Below, in pieces: positions 1-11,008 of a stretch of 64,000 nt of DNA. The stretch's first letter is position 1. Every line of letters starts with the position of its first letter. The stretch is taken from the NCBI GenBank assembly GCA_043228905.1, contig JBHGNT010000014.1, forward strand, positions 9,300,001 to 9,364,000, in the 5' to 3' direction. The translations under genes and the position numbers were made by a program. This DNA is from Azolla caroliniana. Its lineage: Eukaryota > Polypodiophyta. A model generated the notes under the pieces. That model was not told the origin of the DNA, searched no databases, and saw only the letters and a program-made list of their open reading frames with translations.

Positions 1-160
1 AAACTGTGATTGATTACCATCGAACTTCCGAGGTAAACAAATCTTCGGTTCTTTCGGAGAGGTTTATTGCGTTGAAGGTTGTTGATGAAGAGACCGCAAT
101 GTTGTTTCGAGTTGCAATACACGTGTCGATAACTCATCATATTGTTGTGCCTTTTCTATG
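1..160 (-). pseudogene. Ty3-gypsy gag fragment (distal part)
   Basis: Read on the minus strand, this piece translates to a leucine-rich coiled segment followed by PKEPKI and then a K-F-D-G motif. This is the same order as in the better preserved gag at 9789-10130 (PKEPKIG, then K-L-D-G and an RGF motif). It is the downstream continuation of the gag start at 5568-5823; the two halves were separated by the copia element at 161-5562. The piece runs off the left window edge and contains a stop, so it is a relic. Seen: shared motifs and order. Inferred: one original gag. Confidence 0.7.
156..160. repeat. Target-site duplication CTATG (left)
   Basis: Five bases CTATG immediately precede the 5' LTR and recur directly after the 3' LTR at 5563-5567, the footprint of integrase-mediated insertion. 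Confidence 0.9.
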
Positions 161-605
161 TGTTGAGATACAAGCTCAACATTGGCCGGATCGGTTGTGC
201 AAGCCGACAACCGGATCGGTTGGGATCAATCGGTTAGGCCAGACCAGTGCGAGAACTGGATGCGTAAACTGGTGCGCAGACCGGTACGCAACGAGAAGCC
301 GTAGTGGTGCATAAACCGCGAGGCCGTTGGGAAGATATTCCGTGGAGGAATACATTTTGGGAGTTAGTGTAGAGCTCACTTATGAGCATTGAAGTACGTA
401 TCAGTACTTCTGTCAGTCCGTATGGACTTGTATAAAAAGTGCTCACTGAGCACATCCTATGTACAGATTGAGTATTATTTTGTAATCGAGTTTCTGTGTA
501 TTCTCTCTTTGTCTCTCCCGCGTACTGTTTACATTCAAGCTCTTTATTAAACCTACGTGTTTTCTGTGTTTGGTTTCTACTTGCTTCCGCACATAATCTT
601 TCACA
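161..605 (+). repeat. 5' LTR of copia element 1
   Basis: 445 bp from TGTTGAGATAC to TTTCACA. A TATA-like GTATAAAAAG lies near 430 and probably marks the U3/R promoter. The first 20 bases contain a small inverted repeat, GTTGAG...CTCAAC. Pairs with 5118-5562. Confidence 0.93.
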
Positions 606-620
606 TGGTATCAGAGCGCG
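606..620 (+). promoter_or_regulatory. Primer binding site (initiator tRNA-Met type)
   Basis: TGGTATCAGAGCG directly abuts the LTR end. This is the standard plant copia primer site complementary to the 3' end of initiator methionine tRNA. Confidence 0.9.
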
Positions 621-689
621 AGGGTTGAGAACCTCTGCAGCCAACATAGCTTGAAAAGAAAAACCAACCAAGAAGAATAGGTAAAACCG

Positions 690-3600
690 ATGGATATAGG
701 CATGGCTACCTCGCTTCCGACGGAGAAGCTCAACAGAAACAACTATGCATCTTGGTCCTATAAGATGCACCAGTACCTGCTCGGGCTTGGTTACTGGAGC
801 TATCTCGACGGAGCAAATGACACAGCACCCGAATCAACACACAAAGATTTCCCGGTGTGAGAACAGTCGGCTAGCAGAGTACTATACTGCTTTGCGTCTT
901 GTGTGGGCAGACAGCTCCTAAGCTACATTCCGGATGCAAAAATACCGAAGGATGCTTGGGGAAATCTGAAGAAGATTTTCGCCGCAAGCACTACAGCCAG
1001 GAAGCTTCAACTCTGACAGGAGCTGAGCAACCTACGACAACGCGACTTGTCGGTGACCGATTACACCTCGAAGATCAAAGATATATGTGATTCTTTAGCC
1101 TCCATCGATTTCAACGTCGAGGAAGGCAAGATGGTACAGATCTGTCTTGGGGGACTGGCATCGAAGTTCGGAGCATTCCGAACTGCTGTGTGTACACGGG
1201 AGAATACATCGTCATTTTTTGACCTACAGTCGATGCTCCTTATAGAGGAAAACCATGCGGGTGCGTCGACGAGCACGCAAGCCGACAGCAAGATGTTGTA
1301 CACGGGGGGAGATAAGCCCCGTGGTCATGGCGGACGAGGAAAGTCAGTGCGCAATGGAGGCGGCCGACAGGATCAAGGAAGAAGGCACCGAATGATATCG
1401 ACAACAATTCCAGACTCTCCGAAAACAAGGGAAGTCGAGGCGACGAGAACCGGCATGGGAAATTCGTCGTGGAATGCTGGTACTGTGGCAAGAAAGGCCA
1501 CAAGGAGAGCGAGTGCTGGAAAATGTGCGCCGATTCGGAGAGAACCGGGTCCGAATTAGGTTCCGGACAGATCGACAAGGGTAATTGGCAGTGATCACAC
1601 TACGCCGAAGGAACTGAAAAAGGCTCAGTCTTCGTGACGAGACACGAAGCAAACTCGATGAAGAAGATCACCCCAAAGTTGAAAGCGGTGTGGTACATCA
1701 ACTCCGGCACGTCAAACCACATCACGTGGCACAAGGAGTGGTTCTTGTACCTGGAAAAACCAATGCAACTGGGAGTAGTCGCAACCGGAGACGACACTCC
1801 GCATCCGATCGCGAATGTCGGTGAAGTTCCCTTGAGCCATGTTGGGCAGTAAGGGAAACTCATGAACGTGTTACACGTGCCGACAATCACGAAGAACTTG
1901 GTGTCGGTCAGACAGATCGTTGACCAGGGAATGCCAGTCCGGTTCACGCATCTAGGGTGCTTCATCGAGGAAGAAGGCCGAGTTATTGCGCAAGGGCACA
2001 AAGACGGGAGGATGTTTATCCTCGACTCCAGTGACGGTGGCATCGTAATGTTCGCGAAAGGACAAAAAGTCGAGTCGGATATCGACTTATGGCACAAGCG
2101 GATAGGCCACGTCAACTATCAACGACTTCAAGACCTGCAATCGAAACAGGTGGTGTTCGGATTGCCCAAATTTAGTGGCCGGAAGGCACAAATTTGTGAA
2201 GTCTGCCACCTAGGGAAGCAACACCGACTTCCTTTCCCTAACGAGCGTAACCGGAGCCGGAACAAGCTCGACTTGATACATTCCGATGTATGGGGACCAG
2301 TTTACATCCAAAATCGGTTTACTTTGCCCAATGTTGGCCGCAGTATACATCCAGAATCGGATCGGAGGCAAAGTGTCGGTGCATGAGCAGTATTTTGGAA
2401 GGAAGCCGAATCTACGACACTTGAGAGTTTTCAGTAGCATTGCGTATGTGCATGTACCGAAGGAGAAACGGAGGAAGTTGGACGCGAAAGCCGAGAAGTG
2501 TATCTTGGTTGGCTACTCGGACGAGCTGAAGGGTTATAAGTGTTATAACCCTCGCACCAAACAAGCGCGCGTGAGCCATGACATTGTGTTTGACGAGTTC
2601 GCGTCCTGATACTTGCCTCTGACTCCGGACCTCACCTCCAATCCGGGTTTTGACGATGAGGTTAGCGAGGCCGAGATGCCTCTAGATGGGCCTGAAATCG
2701 GGACCTACGAAGAGAGTTCAATTTCATTTCGGTTAAGCGGACTGAATGGACGACTGAGTCGGTTCGACCAGTTCGATGAAGAGCCGGCGAGTAGTGGGGA
2801 CTCGGCCGTGCATTCCCCGCATAGGAAGCTGAGGAGACGGCTTACGCGCAAAGAAAAAGGGAAGAAGAAAATGCCGGAGTACGGCACGGATAAGGGCAAG
2901 TCGGATCGACGCGAGTCCAACTCCGAGGAAAGTGATGACGGGTCTTCGGGAGTGAAGACTGCGTCGGCTAAGAAGGCCTCAAATTCGGCTAATGAGCAAT
3001 TATGCCGATCTACCCGCATGAAGAACCTTGTTGTGTGGTTCGGTTACAACGAGTACATGGGCATCACTATGCGTACATGACGCGCGTAGCGGAAGTGTGT
3101 GAGCCGGAGAGCTATGCAAAAGCGGCGGAGGATGCGAATTGGCATGCTGCAATGGAAGAAGAGGTGCGTGCATTGCCAGAGACGCACCGAAGGGTGTGAA
3201 GCCGATCGGATGCAGGTGGGTGTACAAAGTCAAGTACAACACCGACGGCTCCGGTAACTGATACAAGGCCCGGTTAGTAGCGAAAGGCTATGCACAAAAA
3301 CACGACATCGACTACGATAAGACGTTTGTGCCAGTCGCGAAGATGACGATCGTCCGTGTCTTGCTCGTGATCACAGCGGCAAAAGGGTGGCACTTACATC
3401 AAATGGATGTAAAGAATGCGTTCCTGCAAGGTGAGCTCGAGGAACAGGTGTACATGGTACAACCCCCCAGATTTCACTCCAAAACGAACACTTCGGTGGT
3501 GTGCCGATTTAAGAAGTCCCTTTATGGACTAAAGCATGCCCCGCGTGCCTGGAATGCGAAGATCACGCAACGATTGCATCAGTTGGGCTTTGGGACGTCG

Positions 3601-4620
3601 AAATCAAACTCCTCACTGTTCATCCGGAAAGGTCGACTCGGGTTGGCTAGCATTTTACTTTATGTTGATGACTTGGTCATCACCAGCGCCGACCTTAGTG
3701 AAATTAACCGTGTCAAGCTCCAACTTGCGGCGTCATTCGACATGAAGGATCTGGGGACCTTCATTACTTCCTCGGGATCGAAGTGATCCGCACCCCCGAA
3801 GGCATACTGATCAACCAACGACATTACATGCTGAGTATGCTCTTCAAATTCGGGATGGCGGATTGTAAGTCCATCTCGACTCCTCTGGATAGAACCGTCA
3901 AGCTTTGCCCCAACTCCAAAAAGGTATGCGACCCGACGAGGTTCCGACAGATCGTCGGAAGCGTTATATACTTGACCATCACCTGACCAGATCTTAGCTA
4001 CCCGGTTGGGGTGATCAGTCAGTTCATGGTGCGACCGACTGAGGAGCACCTTCAGTGCGCACAACGCGTCCTCCGGTACGTCAGTGGCACTAAGGACTAG
4101 GGGCTACTATATCGGGCCGACACTGCGGCGTAGTTGGTCGGTTACACCGATGCTGATTGAGCCAGAAACGCCGGTGATCGCCGATCCACGTCCGGTTTTG
4201 TGTTCTCTCTCGGGAGTACCGCGATCGCGTGGAGTAGCAAGAAGCAGCTGACAATTGCGCTGTCGAGCACAAAAGCCGAGTATAGAGGACCGGCTGTCAC
4301 GACATGCGAAGCCATTTGGTTGAAGCAACTACTTAAGGATCTGTAGGTGGAGGTATCCGATCCAACGACAATCTACTGCGACAACCTCAGCAACATCCAG
4401 CTCGCAAAGAACCCCTTTTTCCACGCCCGGACTAAGCACATTGAGGTGCACTACCATTTTGTCTGCAAGCACGTACTCTCCAGTGAAGTCGAACTTCAAT
4501 ATGTTCCAACGGATCGGTAGACCGCCGACATCTTCACAAAGCCTCTTGGTTTGGACAAGTTGCGGCAATTCTCGGGTGCGCTTCAGTTGCGCCACCTCAA
4601 CGTGCCGAACTTGAGGGGGA
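690..4620 (+). pseudogene. Degenerate copia gag-pol polyprotein
   Basis: Translation from the ATG at 690, allowing frame changes, gives gag (to about 1560) with a zinc knuckle C-x2-C-x4-H-x4-C near 1477-1520. A protease remnant follows near 1690, where the catalytic D-S-G reads N-S-G. The GAG-pre-integrase zinc region with HxxxH and CxxC motifs is at 2085-2280. RT (3180-3785) keeps QMDVKNAFLQGELEE, SLYGLKHAPRAW and the catalytic YVDD near 3662. RNase H is at about 4130-4540. Right after the D-V-W-G-P motif at 2284 the sequence jumps to the late-integrase V-Y-I-Q-N motif. The catalytic core of integrase is therefore deleted; the same core is present in the relative at 53194-54580. At least six stops or frameshifts make it non-functional. 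Confidence 0.9.
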
Positions 4621-5117
4621 GAGACGTCCCGAATGACCACGGAAGGGGGAGAGAAGTTCCGTAAGACCGTGACGTTGAGTCGGATGATGAATTCGATTTC
4701 GGATCGGCTGAAGAAGTCAAGGGCGGACCCGCGGAAGATTCTGAAAGCGGACATAAGGGGAGTAGTCGAAAGAAAGAGCCGAAGCCAACCAAGGACGAGA
4801 AGACTAAAGACGAGTTGGAGACAGCCAACTCGGACGAGAGCGAAAACCGATCGGAGGAAGCCGAGTCGGTTCGGATGTTTGATTCGGATACGCTGAATCA
4901 ACCAAGGGCCAAGCGAAAGAGAAGGCATCAGAAGAGGCACCAACACTGCAACAACAAGGAAGCTGAGAAGGGTCGTGTGAGTAGACAAGCCGACTGGAAG
5001 GGTCGAGACGTGCGGAATCGAACGGGTCGAGGAGCGCGAGAGAGGCATGAAACCAGCAGGAACTGGAGCACAGATCCGGAAGAGCAGATGGAACCTCAAG
5101 TTGAGCTTGAGGGGGAG
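4621..5117 (+). pseudogene. Extra charged ORF between RNase H and 3' LTR of copia element 1
   Basis: About 500 bp downstream of RNase H are open for much of their length, ending in a continuous 102-residue frame from ATG 4815 to the stop ending at 5123. The product is highly charged: an acidic stretch (NSDESENRSEE) followed by a basic one (RAKRKRRHQKRHQ) that looks like a nuclear localisation signal. I know no homologue. Most copia elements go almost directly from RNase H to the polypurine tract, so this tail is unusual. It may be a translated C-terminal extension or merely open low-complexity sequence. Confidence 0.45.
5103..5117 (+). promoter_or_regulatory. Polypurine tract of copia element 1
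   Basis: The purine run GAGCTTGAGGGGGAG sits immediately upstream of the 3' LTR, the expected second-strand priming site. Confidence 0.8.
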
Positions 5118-5562
5118 TGTTGAGATACAAGCTCAACATTGGCCGGATCGGCTGTGCAGGCCGACAACCGGATCGGTTGGGATCGATCGGTTAGGTCGGA
5201 CCGGTGCGAAAACCAAATGCGTAAACCGGTGCGCAGACCGGTACGCAACGAGAAGTCGTAGCGGTGCGTAAACCGCGAGGCCGTTGGGAAGATATTCCGA
5301 GGAGGAATACATTTTGGGAGTTAGTGTAGAGCTCACTTATGAGCATTGAAGTACGTGTCAGTACTTCTGTCAGTTCGTATGGACTTGTATAAAAAGTGCT
5401 CACTGAGCACATCCTATGTACAGATTGAGTATTATTTTGTAATCGAGTTTCTGTGTATTCTCTCTTTGTCTCTCCCGCGTACTATGTACATTCAAGCTCT
5501 CCATTAAATCTGCGTGTTTTCTGTGTTCGGTTTCTCCTTGCTTCCGCACATAATCTTTCACA
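5118..5562 (+). repeat. 3' LTR of copia element 1
   Basis: 445 bp, same length as the 5' LTR, TGTTGAGATAC to CTTTCACA, with the same TATA-like box (GTATAAAAAG near 5387). About 26 substitutions separate the pair. Confidence 0.93.
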
Positions 5563-5567
5563 CTATG
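5563..5567. repeat. Target-site duplication CTATG (right)
   Basis: Exact copy of 156-160 directly after the 3' LTR. Confidence 0.9.
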
Positions 5568-5823
5568 CTTACTTGTTGGAAATCTCCAAGCAATCGTTGA
5601 TTCTTTTGTTGTAACGCCACAAACTTATATGCGAGATGCTCTAGTTTAGAGACAACTCGAACATACTCTTGCTTGCTAACTGACTCCATGGAGAGGATAA
5701 TGTTTGGCAAGATTCTCAAGGAGAAGGAAGGAGAAGAGAGTGATTCAGAAAGAGACACAGAAAGAGAGAGAGAAGGAGAGAGCAAGGAAGAAAGAGAGAA
5801 GGTAGGAAGATTCTGGTTCAAAC
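5568..5823 (-). pseudogene. Ty3-gypsy gag N-terminal fragment
   Basis: On the minus strand this encodes a segment around KLEHLAYKFVALQQKNQRLLGDFQQ. It parallels the corresponding region before the gag at 10130 (KEKFVALEQENQ...LGDLQQ). It is the leading coiled-coil part of the gag whose continuation is at 1-160. It starts right after the LTR at 5824-6280, as a gag should. A GA-rich stretch (5720-5800) inflates part of the reading frame. Broken by copia element 1. Confidence 0.65.
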
Positions 5824-6280
5824 TGTCAGGGCCAAAGTTAGGAACGAGTTTTAAAATGAAGAAGAGAATGAGAAGCAAAAAATAGGAGAGAGATAAGAAG
5901 AATTTGATAATGTATTAACAACAAGAGCAATGTTTACAAGAATATGCCGAAGACTGGTGTTGAACTAGAATGGTTCATCAATAGTCAAATACATGTTTAT
6001 ATAGCATGGTTTCGATACGTGCATGCTCGCCACCTCATAGGCATGCATGATCGTCACTTGCCATTCATGCAAACATGCCCCTTGGCAATCATGCGTTAGC
6101 CTATGCAAGATGGCGACATTTCAATAATATTATTATATGTATTTCCTATTGATATAATAGAATTTATTATTTAACATATACAATATGATGTATCCTAATG
6201 GATGGGGTTGTATGCCTCCTTTGAGGAGATCATTGGTTCGAATCACCATAAAGCTTATTGGGTTTGGTATACACATGACA
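5824..6280 (-). repeat. Gypsy (chromovirus family X) 5' LTR
   Basis: Minus-strand LTR of about 457 bp running TGTCATG...CTGACA. On the plus strand it starts TGTCAGGGCCAAAG and ends ACACATGACA. A TATA-like box (read on the minus strand) near 5998 and the GACTGGTGTTGAAC block at 5952 match other copies at 10542-10994, 50746-51244 and 54581-55023. Near its outer end, 6190-6260 holds a tRNA-like segment with the B-box-like GGTTCGAATCACC. Confidence 0.7.
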
Positions 6281-8040
6281 CTATGTTTGTATTGTAGTTT
6301 GTGATGATATGTGTCTGGATGTATGTTTGTAAAACTTATAATAGTGTAGGCATATGTACGTATATATATGGTGATGTGTGGAATATGTATGTACATATGT
6401 AATGTATGTATGTGTATGCATATAGGTATATGTCAATATACATGATTCAATGAGTATGAATGTGTTTGTAATATGTGCACAATATGTATGTGTGTGTGTG
6501 TGTGTATGTTGTCATATGTACATGTATTTATGTATGTATATTTTTGGGATATTTCCATGTTTAGTATGTATATGGCTTGTATATGGATGTATGTTTGTAA
6601 TATGCATGTATATATCCAATGTATGTATAAGTATACATATATCTAACATGTGTGTGTATATATGTAAGTATTGTGGTTTGTATGGTCCAGTATAATCTAT
6701 ATATTTGGTGATATGTGGAATACGTATGTACATATGTAATATATCTATGTATGTATCTATATATGTATATATGTAATTTATGTATGTGTAAATTTGTATA
6801 TTGTGTAATAGTTATGGATTATATGCTATGTAATATCTAATTTATTTATATGTAAGTATACATATACATATCTAATGTATGTGTAACTATAGATATATCA
6901 AATGTGTGTAAAAGTATACATATATCTAATGTGTGTATGTATGTATGTATATATGTAAGTATTGTGGTTTGTATAGTCTAGTATAATCTATATATATGGT
7001 GATATGTATGTGTATATGTAATATATCTATGTATGTATCTATAGATGTATCATGTATATATGTAATTTATGTATGTGTAAATTTGTATATTGTGTAATAG
7101 GTATGGATTATATGCTATGTAATATCTAATTTATTTATGTGTGTGTGCACGTATATATATATGTAATATATGTAACTTGTTTGTAAGTATGAAGATTTGT
7201 ATATATATATAGTATATAATCTTAGGTATTAATATGTATGTGTATGTGTATATATATAATATGTAATTTATTTTTATGTGTTTTGTATGTATATATGCAT
7301 TTGTGTATGTGTATATGTAATATGTAATTTTATTGTATGTATTTTGTATATATGTATATGTCAATATATATGGTTGAGTCTAATCTGTATGCAGTATGTA
7401 ATGCATGTATGTATCTGTATGTACATATTTACATATGGTAATATATATTTGTACATATATTTATGTTTAGTCAATATACATGTATAAATGGGTGTAATGT
7501 ATGTATATACATATTCATGGATGTAGGACTATATGTATGTGTGATGTGTGATATATGCATGTAAGTGATATGCATGTGTGATGTGTGTTATGTTTGTGTG
7601 TGTATGTATGTACATATTGTATTGTATTGTATGTATGGAATGTGTGTATATGTGTATGTATGTGTATATATATAATATGTAAATTTTTTTTGTGTTTGGT
7701 TTGTAACTTTGTATATAATTGTGTGTATAATAATATATGTGTGTAATATGTAATATATAAAATATGTTTGTAAGGATGTGTATGTATATATGTAATATCT
7801 AATTTTTATGTATGTCAATATATATGGCCGATTCTAATATGTATGTAGTATGTAATGCATGTATGTATGTGTATGTACATATTTACATATGGTAATATAT
7901 ATTTGTACATATATTTATGTTTAGTCAGTATGCATGTATAAATGGGTGTAATGTATGTATATACATATTCATGGATGTAATGTTTGAATGTAGGTATATA
8001 TGGATGCATGCATGCATGTATATGTATGTATATATGCTAC
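6281..8040. repeat. TATG/TA-rich simple-sequence tract with internal duplications
   Basis: About 1.76 kb of degenerate (TATG)n, (TA)n and (TG)n with no coding signal. Longer-range structure is visible: 6631-6852 is re-used as 6914-7141, and 7352-7527 as 7810-7982, each about 90% or more identical by eye. The tract has therefore grown by segmental duplication as well as slippage. It directly abuts the gypsy LTR. Confidence 0.85.
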
Positions 8041-8239
8041 TCCAAATTTGAGTATTGTTTGCATAATAATATATTCTTTACTATCTCATTGAAATATCCA
8101 ATATTTCATGGGCTTATGTCATTTTTTTTTCCAACATAATTGATAATACCCTCATGTAAATATATTTTCAAATCTTTATTAATACCCTTATATATATATA
8201 TTCTGTATCTCATTGATTAATTCAAAACCCTTTTGATGA
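8041..8239. other. AT-rich spacer, nothing recognised
   Basis: Short AT-rich stretch between the simple repeat and the gypsy pol relic. No open frame, repeat or motif seen. Confidence 0.6.
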
Positions 8240-9521
8240 ACTCACATGCTATCATACAAGTTTTGACAGTGAAGCCCCTGGGCCACGTTGCTTGTAGTCG
8301 TGCTGGTCCTAGGATGACTTGCTTTTGATTATCGAATGTTGGATCATCGGGACGAGGTGCTAGATACGAGCGCCGTGATAACGCATCTGACTTCCTTGGC
8401 TATTTCCCAGGGCGATATGTAATTTTGAAATCTAAGTGAGTGAGGAATTGGGCCAACCAAGCTTGTCATCGATTTAATACAAGTGCATTCTAGAAATAGG
8501 CAAGGTTTTTGTGATCACCAAATACGGTGACTTGATGAAAAGATCCCTCTAAAAAATGCCTCTATTGTGCAAAAGAGTCCACTATTACTAATAGCTCCTT
8601 GTCATGTATCTCGTAGTTGATTTTGGCGGCGTCAAACTTGCGCGAGTGGAAAGCCACAGGATGTAGTTTATCATCATCGCCTTGTTGTGACAGAATGCTA
8701 CCAAGGGCGAAATATGACGTGTCTGCTTCCATGATGAACGGTTTTTTCGGATCAACATGAGCTAGAATAGGAGCTGATGTAAATGCTACAAAAGTCGTGT
8801 CTGCTTCCTTCGACCAAAGAAACGCTTGCCCCTTCTTGGCAAGCTATGTGAGAGGCAAAATAAGCTTTTGAGTAGTCCTGTATAAACTTGCGGTAAAAGT
8901 TTGCGAAGCCTAAAAAACATTGCATGTCATCTCGCAATGAACAGAGAGTCTGCCACTCTACCACCGTTTTGACCTTAGTTGGATCCATGGAGATGCCTTC
9001 CGATGAGATGACATAGCCTACAAATTCCACCTGATTGCAGTCAAAACTACATTTTTCTAGTTTTGCATAAAGACCGTGTTCTCAAAGTCATTTTAGTGCT
9101 AATAGTACATGAGAATCATGCTCTTCTTGAGTCTTTGAATAAACTAGTAGATCATCCAAATAGATGATCAAACAAATATCCAAGAGATCTCGGAATATAT
9201 CACTTGCCATGTGCCAGAGGACTGTTGGCGCATTGGTGAGACCGAATGACATAACCGTATACTCGAAGTGCCTGTAGCGGGTGAGAAAAGGGGTCTTCCA
9301 TTCATCTCCCGGGCGGACCCATAAGAGGTTATATGTGCCTCGTAAGTCGGTCTTTGCTACAATATGCCCTAGTCCACCGTAATAAAGACATAATTGATTT
9401 GCTCTTCGTCACTACTTTTCCTCTTCCAATAGTGGTCCGTGATGACGTGTGGTGTTGATTTCCATTGGAGTGGGAGTATTTGCTGGAGACGCATTAAATG
9501 ACTCCCTTGGGAAAGGCTTTG
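8240..9521 (-). pseudogene. Gypsy reverse transcriptase and RNase H relic
   Basis: Minus-strand translation shows the RT active-site segment IIYLDDLLVYSK near 9150-9190 (YLDD box). It continues to EFVGYVIS...GISMDPTKVKTVVEW and CFLGFANFYRKFI at 8880-9030, the classic end of gypsy RT. RNase H motifs and the DDPTFDNQKQ segment (8300-8370) follow. Frameshifts and stops recur (for example after 9065). No protease or early RT is seen between this and gag, so about 1 kb of pol appears deleted. Broken. Confidence 0.85.
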
Positions 9522-10297
9522 CTACAACTGAAGCGTAGGTGGGCTCCGATCTTGTCCTCGACATTTGGAAAGACATTCCAAATGTCGTTCAAAGAGCCGG
9601 TTATTGCATCGTACCGCATGATTGATTGCTTTTGTCAATGACTTGGGTTCTTCGGGGAAGGTCAAGAGTAAATCCTTGACATCTTTACGTAGGTCATTAT
9701 GAAATTGCTCCATTAATGTTTGGTCATCCCAGGGAATATCGATGGCAAGAAGACAGAAATCCGCCGGTCGATCACGTTGACGCAATCTTCAGATTTTGTT
9801 GATTGCCATCCTAACACTATCGGTATCTCCAAAGCAGCCTTTAAACTCGCTAATAAACTCTTCAAAATTATTTAACAAAGGAGAGTTTTTTTCTAACAAG
9901 GGGACGAACCATGTCAAAGCCGTGGCACTAAGTAGCGTGCCTACTAGCCCCACTCGTGATGCATCGGTGGGATATCGAGAAGGATGCATTTCAATCACTA
10001 AACGAACCTGATTAAGAAATCCTCTAAACTGTGTTCGGGTCCCGTCCAGTTTCATAGCAAGACCGATCTTGGGTTCTTTGGGAGTACCTTGAGTGCTTGA
10101 TCCTTGTTGTTGTAATAACACAATAGTCACTTCAACTTGTTGAACACCTAACGTTAGTTCCCCGTGTTGTTATTGTTTTTCTAGGGCTACTTGTTGAAGA
10201 TCCCCTAACATACATTGATTTTCTTGTTCTAGCGCTACAAACTTTTCTTTTAAGCATTGAACCTCCGAGAAAACCGATTGGTATTCTTGAGCACCAA
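9522..10297 (-). pseudogene. Gypsy gag relic
   Basis: Two consecutive minus-strand frames (10130-9789 and 9785-9522) form a Retrotrans_gag-type capsid: PKEPKIGLAMKLDGTRTQFRGF, then NQVRLVIEMHPSRYP, GTLLSATALTWF and a later RFRDLR-like region, here RQRDRPADF. The order and spacing fit chromoviral gag. No zinc knuckle is visible before the RT starts. The upstream part (10140-10297) encodes the coiled lead-in that is also present at 5568-5823. A frame change near 9787 and stops break it. Confidence 0.8.
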
Positions 10298-10688
10298 CTG
10301 TCAGAACAAAGTAAGAGATTGAACGATTGAACAAAGGTATAAGATAATAGAAGAAGAGAGGAGAATGGATTGAAAAGAGAAGAGTGGGTTTATAAGAACA
10401 GAATGATTACAAGGATGAGTTGGATACAAGGTGGGCTTGGAGCTAGCGCTACATACATTGATTTTCTTGTTCTAGCGCTACAAACTTTTCTTTTAAGCAT
10501 TGGACCTCCGAGAAAACCGATTGGTATTCTTGAGCGCCAACCGTTAGAACAAAGTAAGAGATTGAACGATTGAAGGAAGGTATAAAATAATAGAAGAAGA
10601 GAGGGGAATGGATTGAAAAGAGAAGAGTGGGTTTATAAGAACAGAATGATTACAAGGATGAGTTGGATACAAGGTGGGCTTGGAGCTA
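10208..10688. repeat. Tandem duplication (2 x about 240 bp) across the LTR-gag junction
   Basis: 10208-10450 is repeated as 10451-10688 with a handful of changes (for example CACCAACTGTCAG versus CGCCAACCGTTAG). The unit covers the start of gag, the presumed primer site and the inner end of the LTR, so the leader is present twice. Confidence 0.9.
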
Positions 10689-10994
10689 AGGACTGATGTT
10701 GATTCGAATTGATTTGAGGATACATATGTGCCCGTATTTATAGGTTCCTATAGAATAGCTTAGAGATATCTATAATGTTCTAGAATGTTCTAGAGTTTTT
10801 ACAATAATCAATGTAATATAGAAAGTAGCTTTTATCTTTTCATACAACAATAACCTACCTTAATGGTTGAGGTTTTCAACTATGGATTACAAGGCTTGAG
10901 GTTCAAGTTCGGGTGACACCATAATGGTCATGTGTTCATCGCACAGTCTTGGGTTTAAGTCTAGGTGAAGCATAATGTTCACGGATTCATGACA
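10542..10994 (-). repeat. Shared chromovirus LTR (family X)
   Basis: About 453 bp, minus strand, TGTCATGAATCC...; the inner end is duplicated (another copy of the inner end begins at 10299). A TATA-like TATAAATA (minus strand) lies near 10735. It is flanked on one side by a polypurine tract and chromodomain, and on the other by gag. Bases 10790-10994 closely match 50535-50740. The block 10855-10915 contains a decayed tRNA-like A/B-box segment. Confidence 0.8.
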
Positions 10995-11008
10995 CTGTCC
11001 CTCCTCTT
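10995..11008 (-). promoter_or_regulatory. Polypurine tract (minus strand)
   Basis: Minus-strand AAGAGGAGGGACAG immediately precedes the LTR start TGTCATG, as expected for the 3' end of a gypsy element. Confidence 0.7.

Larger units (their letters stand above)
161..5562 (+). mobile_element. Copia element 1, complete but degenerate LTR retrotransposon
   Basis: A 5.4-kb Ty1-copia element with two 445-bp LTRs, TG...CA termini, an initiator-Met-type primer site, copia domain order (gag, protease, integrase, RT, RNase H), a polypurine tract and a perfect CTATG duplication. I count about 26 mismatches between the LTRs (roughly 94% identity), so the insertion is old. Many differences are C/T or G/A, as expected for methylated DNA. 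The coding region has many stops and frameshifts, and the integrase catalytic core is missing. It sits inside the gag of a minus-strand gypsy element. Related relics are at 53194-54580, 56129-56614 and 58480-60103. Confidence 0.93.

Noticed and set aside
5673-5885. A Glu/Arg-rich plus-strand ORF
   Set aside because: It is the GA-rich complement of the minus-strand gag lead-in and LTR, with low-complexity composition only.
6133-8009. Tyr/Ile/His-rich ORFs in the TATG tract
   Set aside because: They are translations of simple repeat DNA on both strands.
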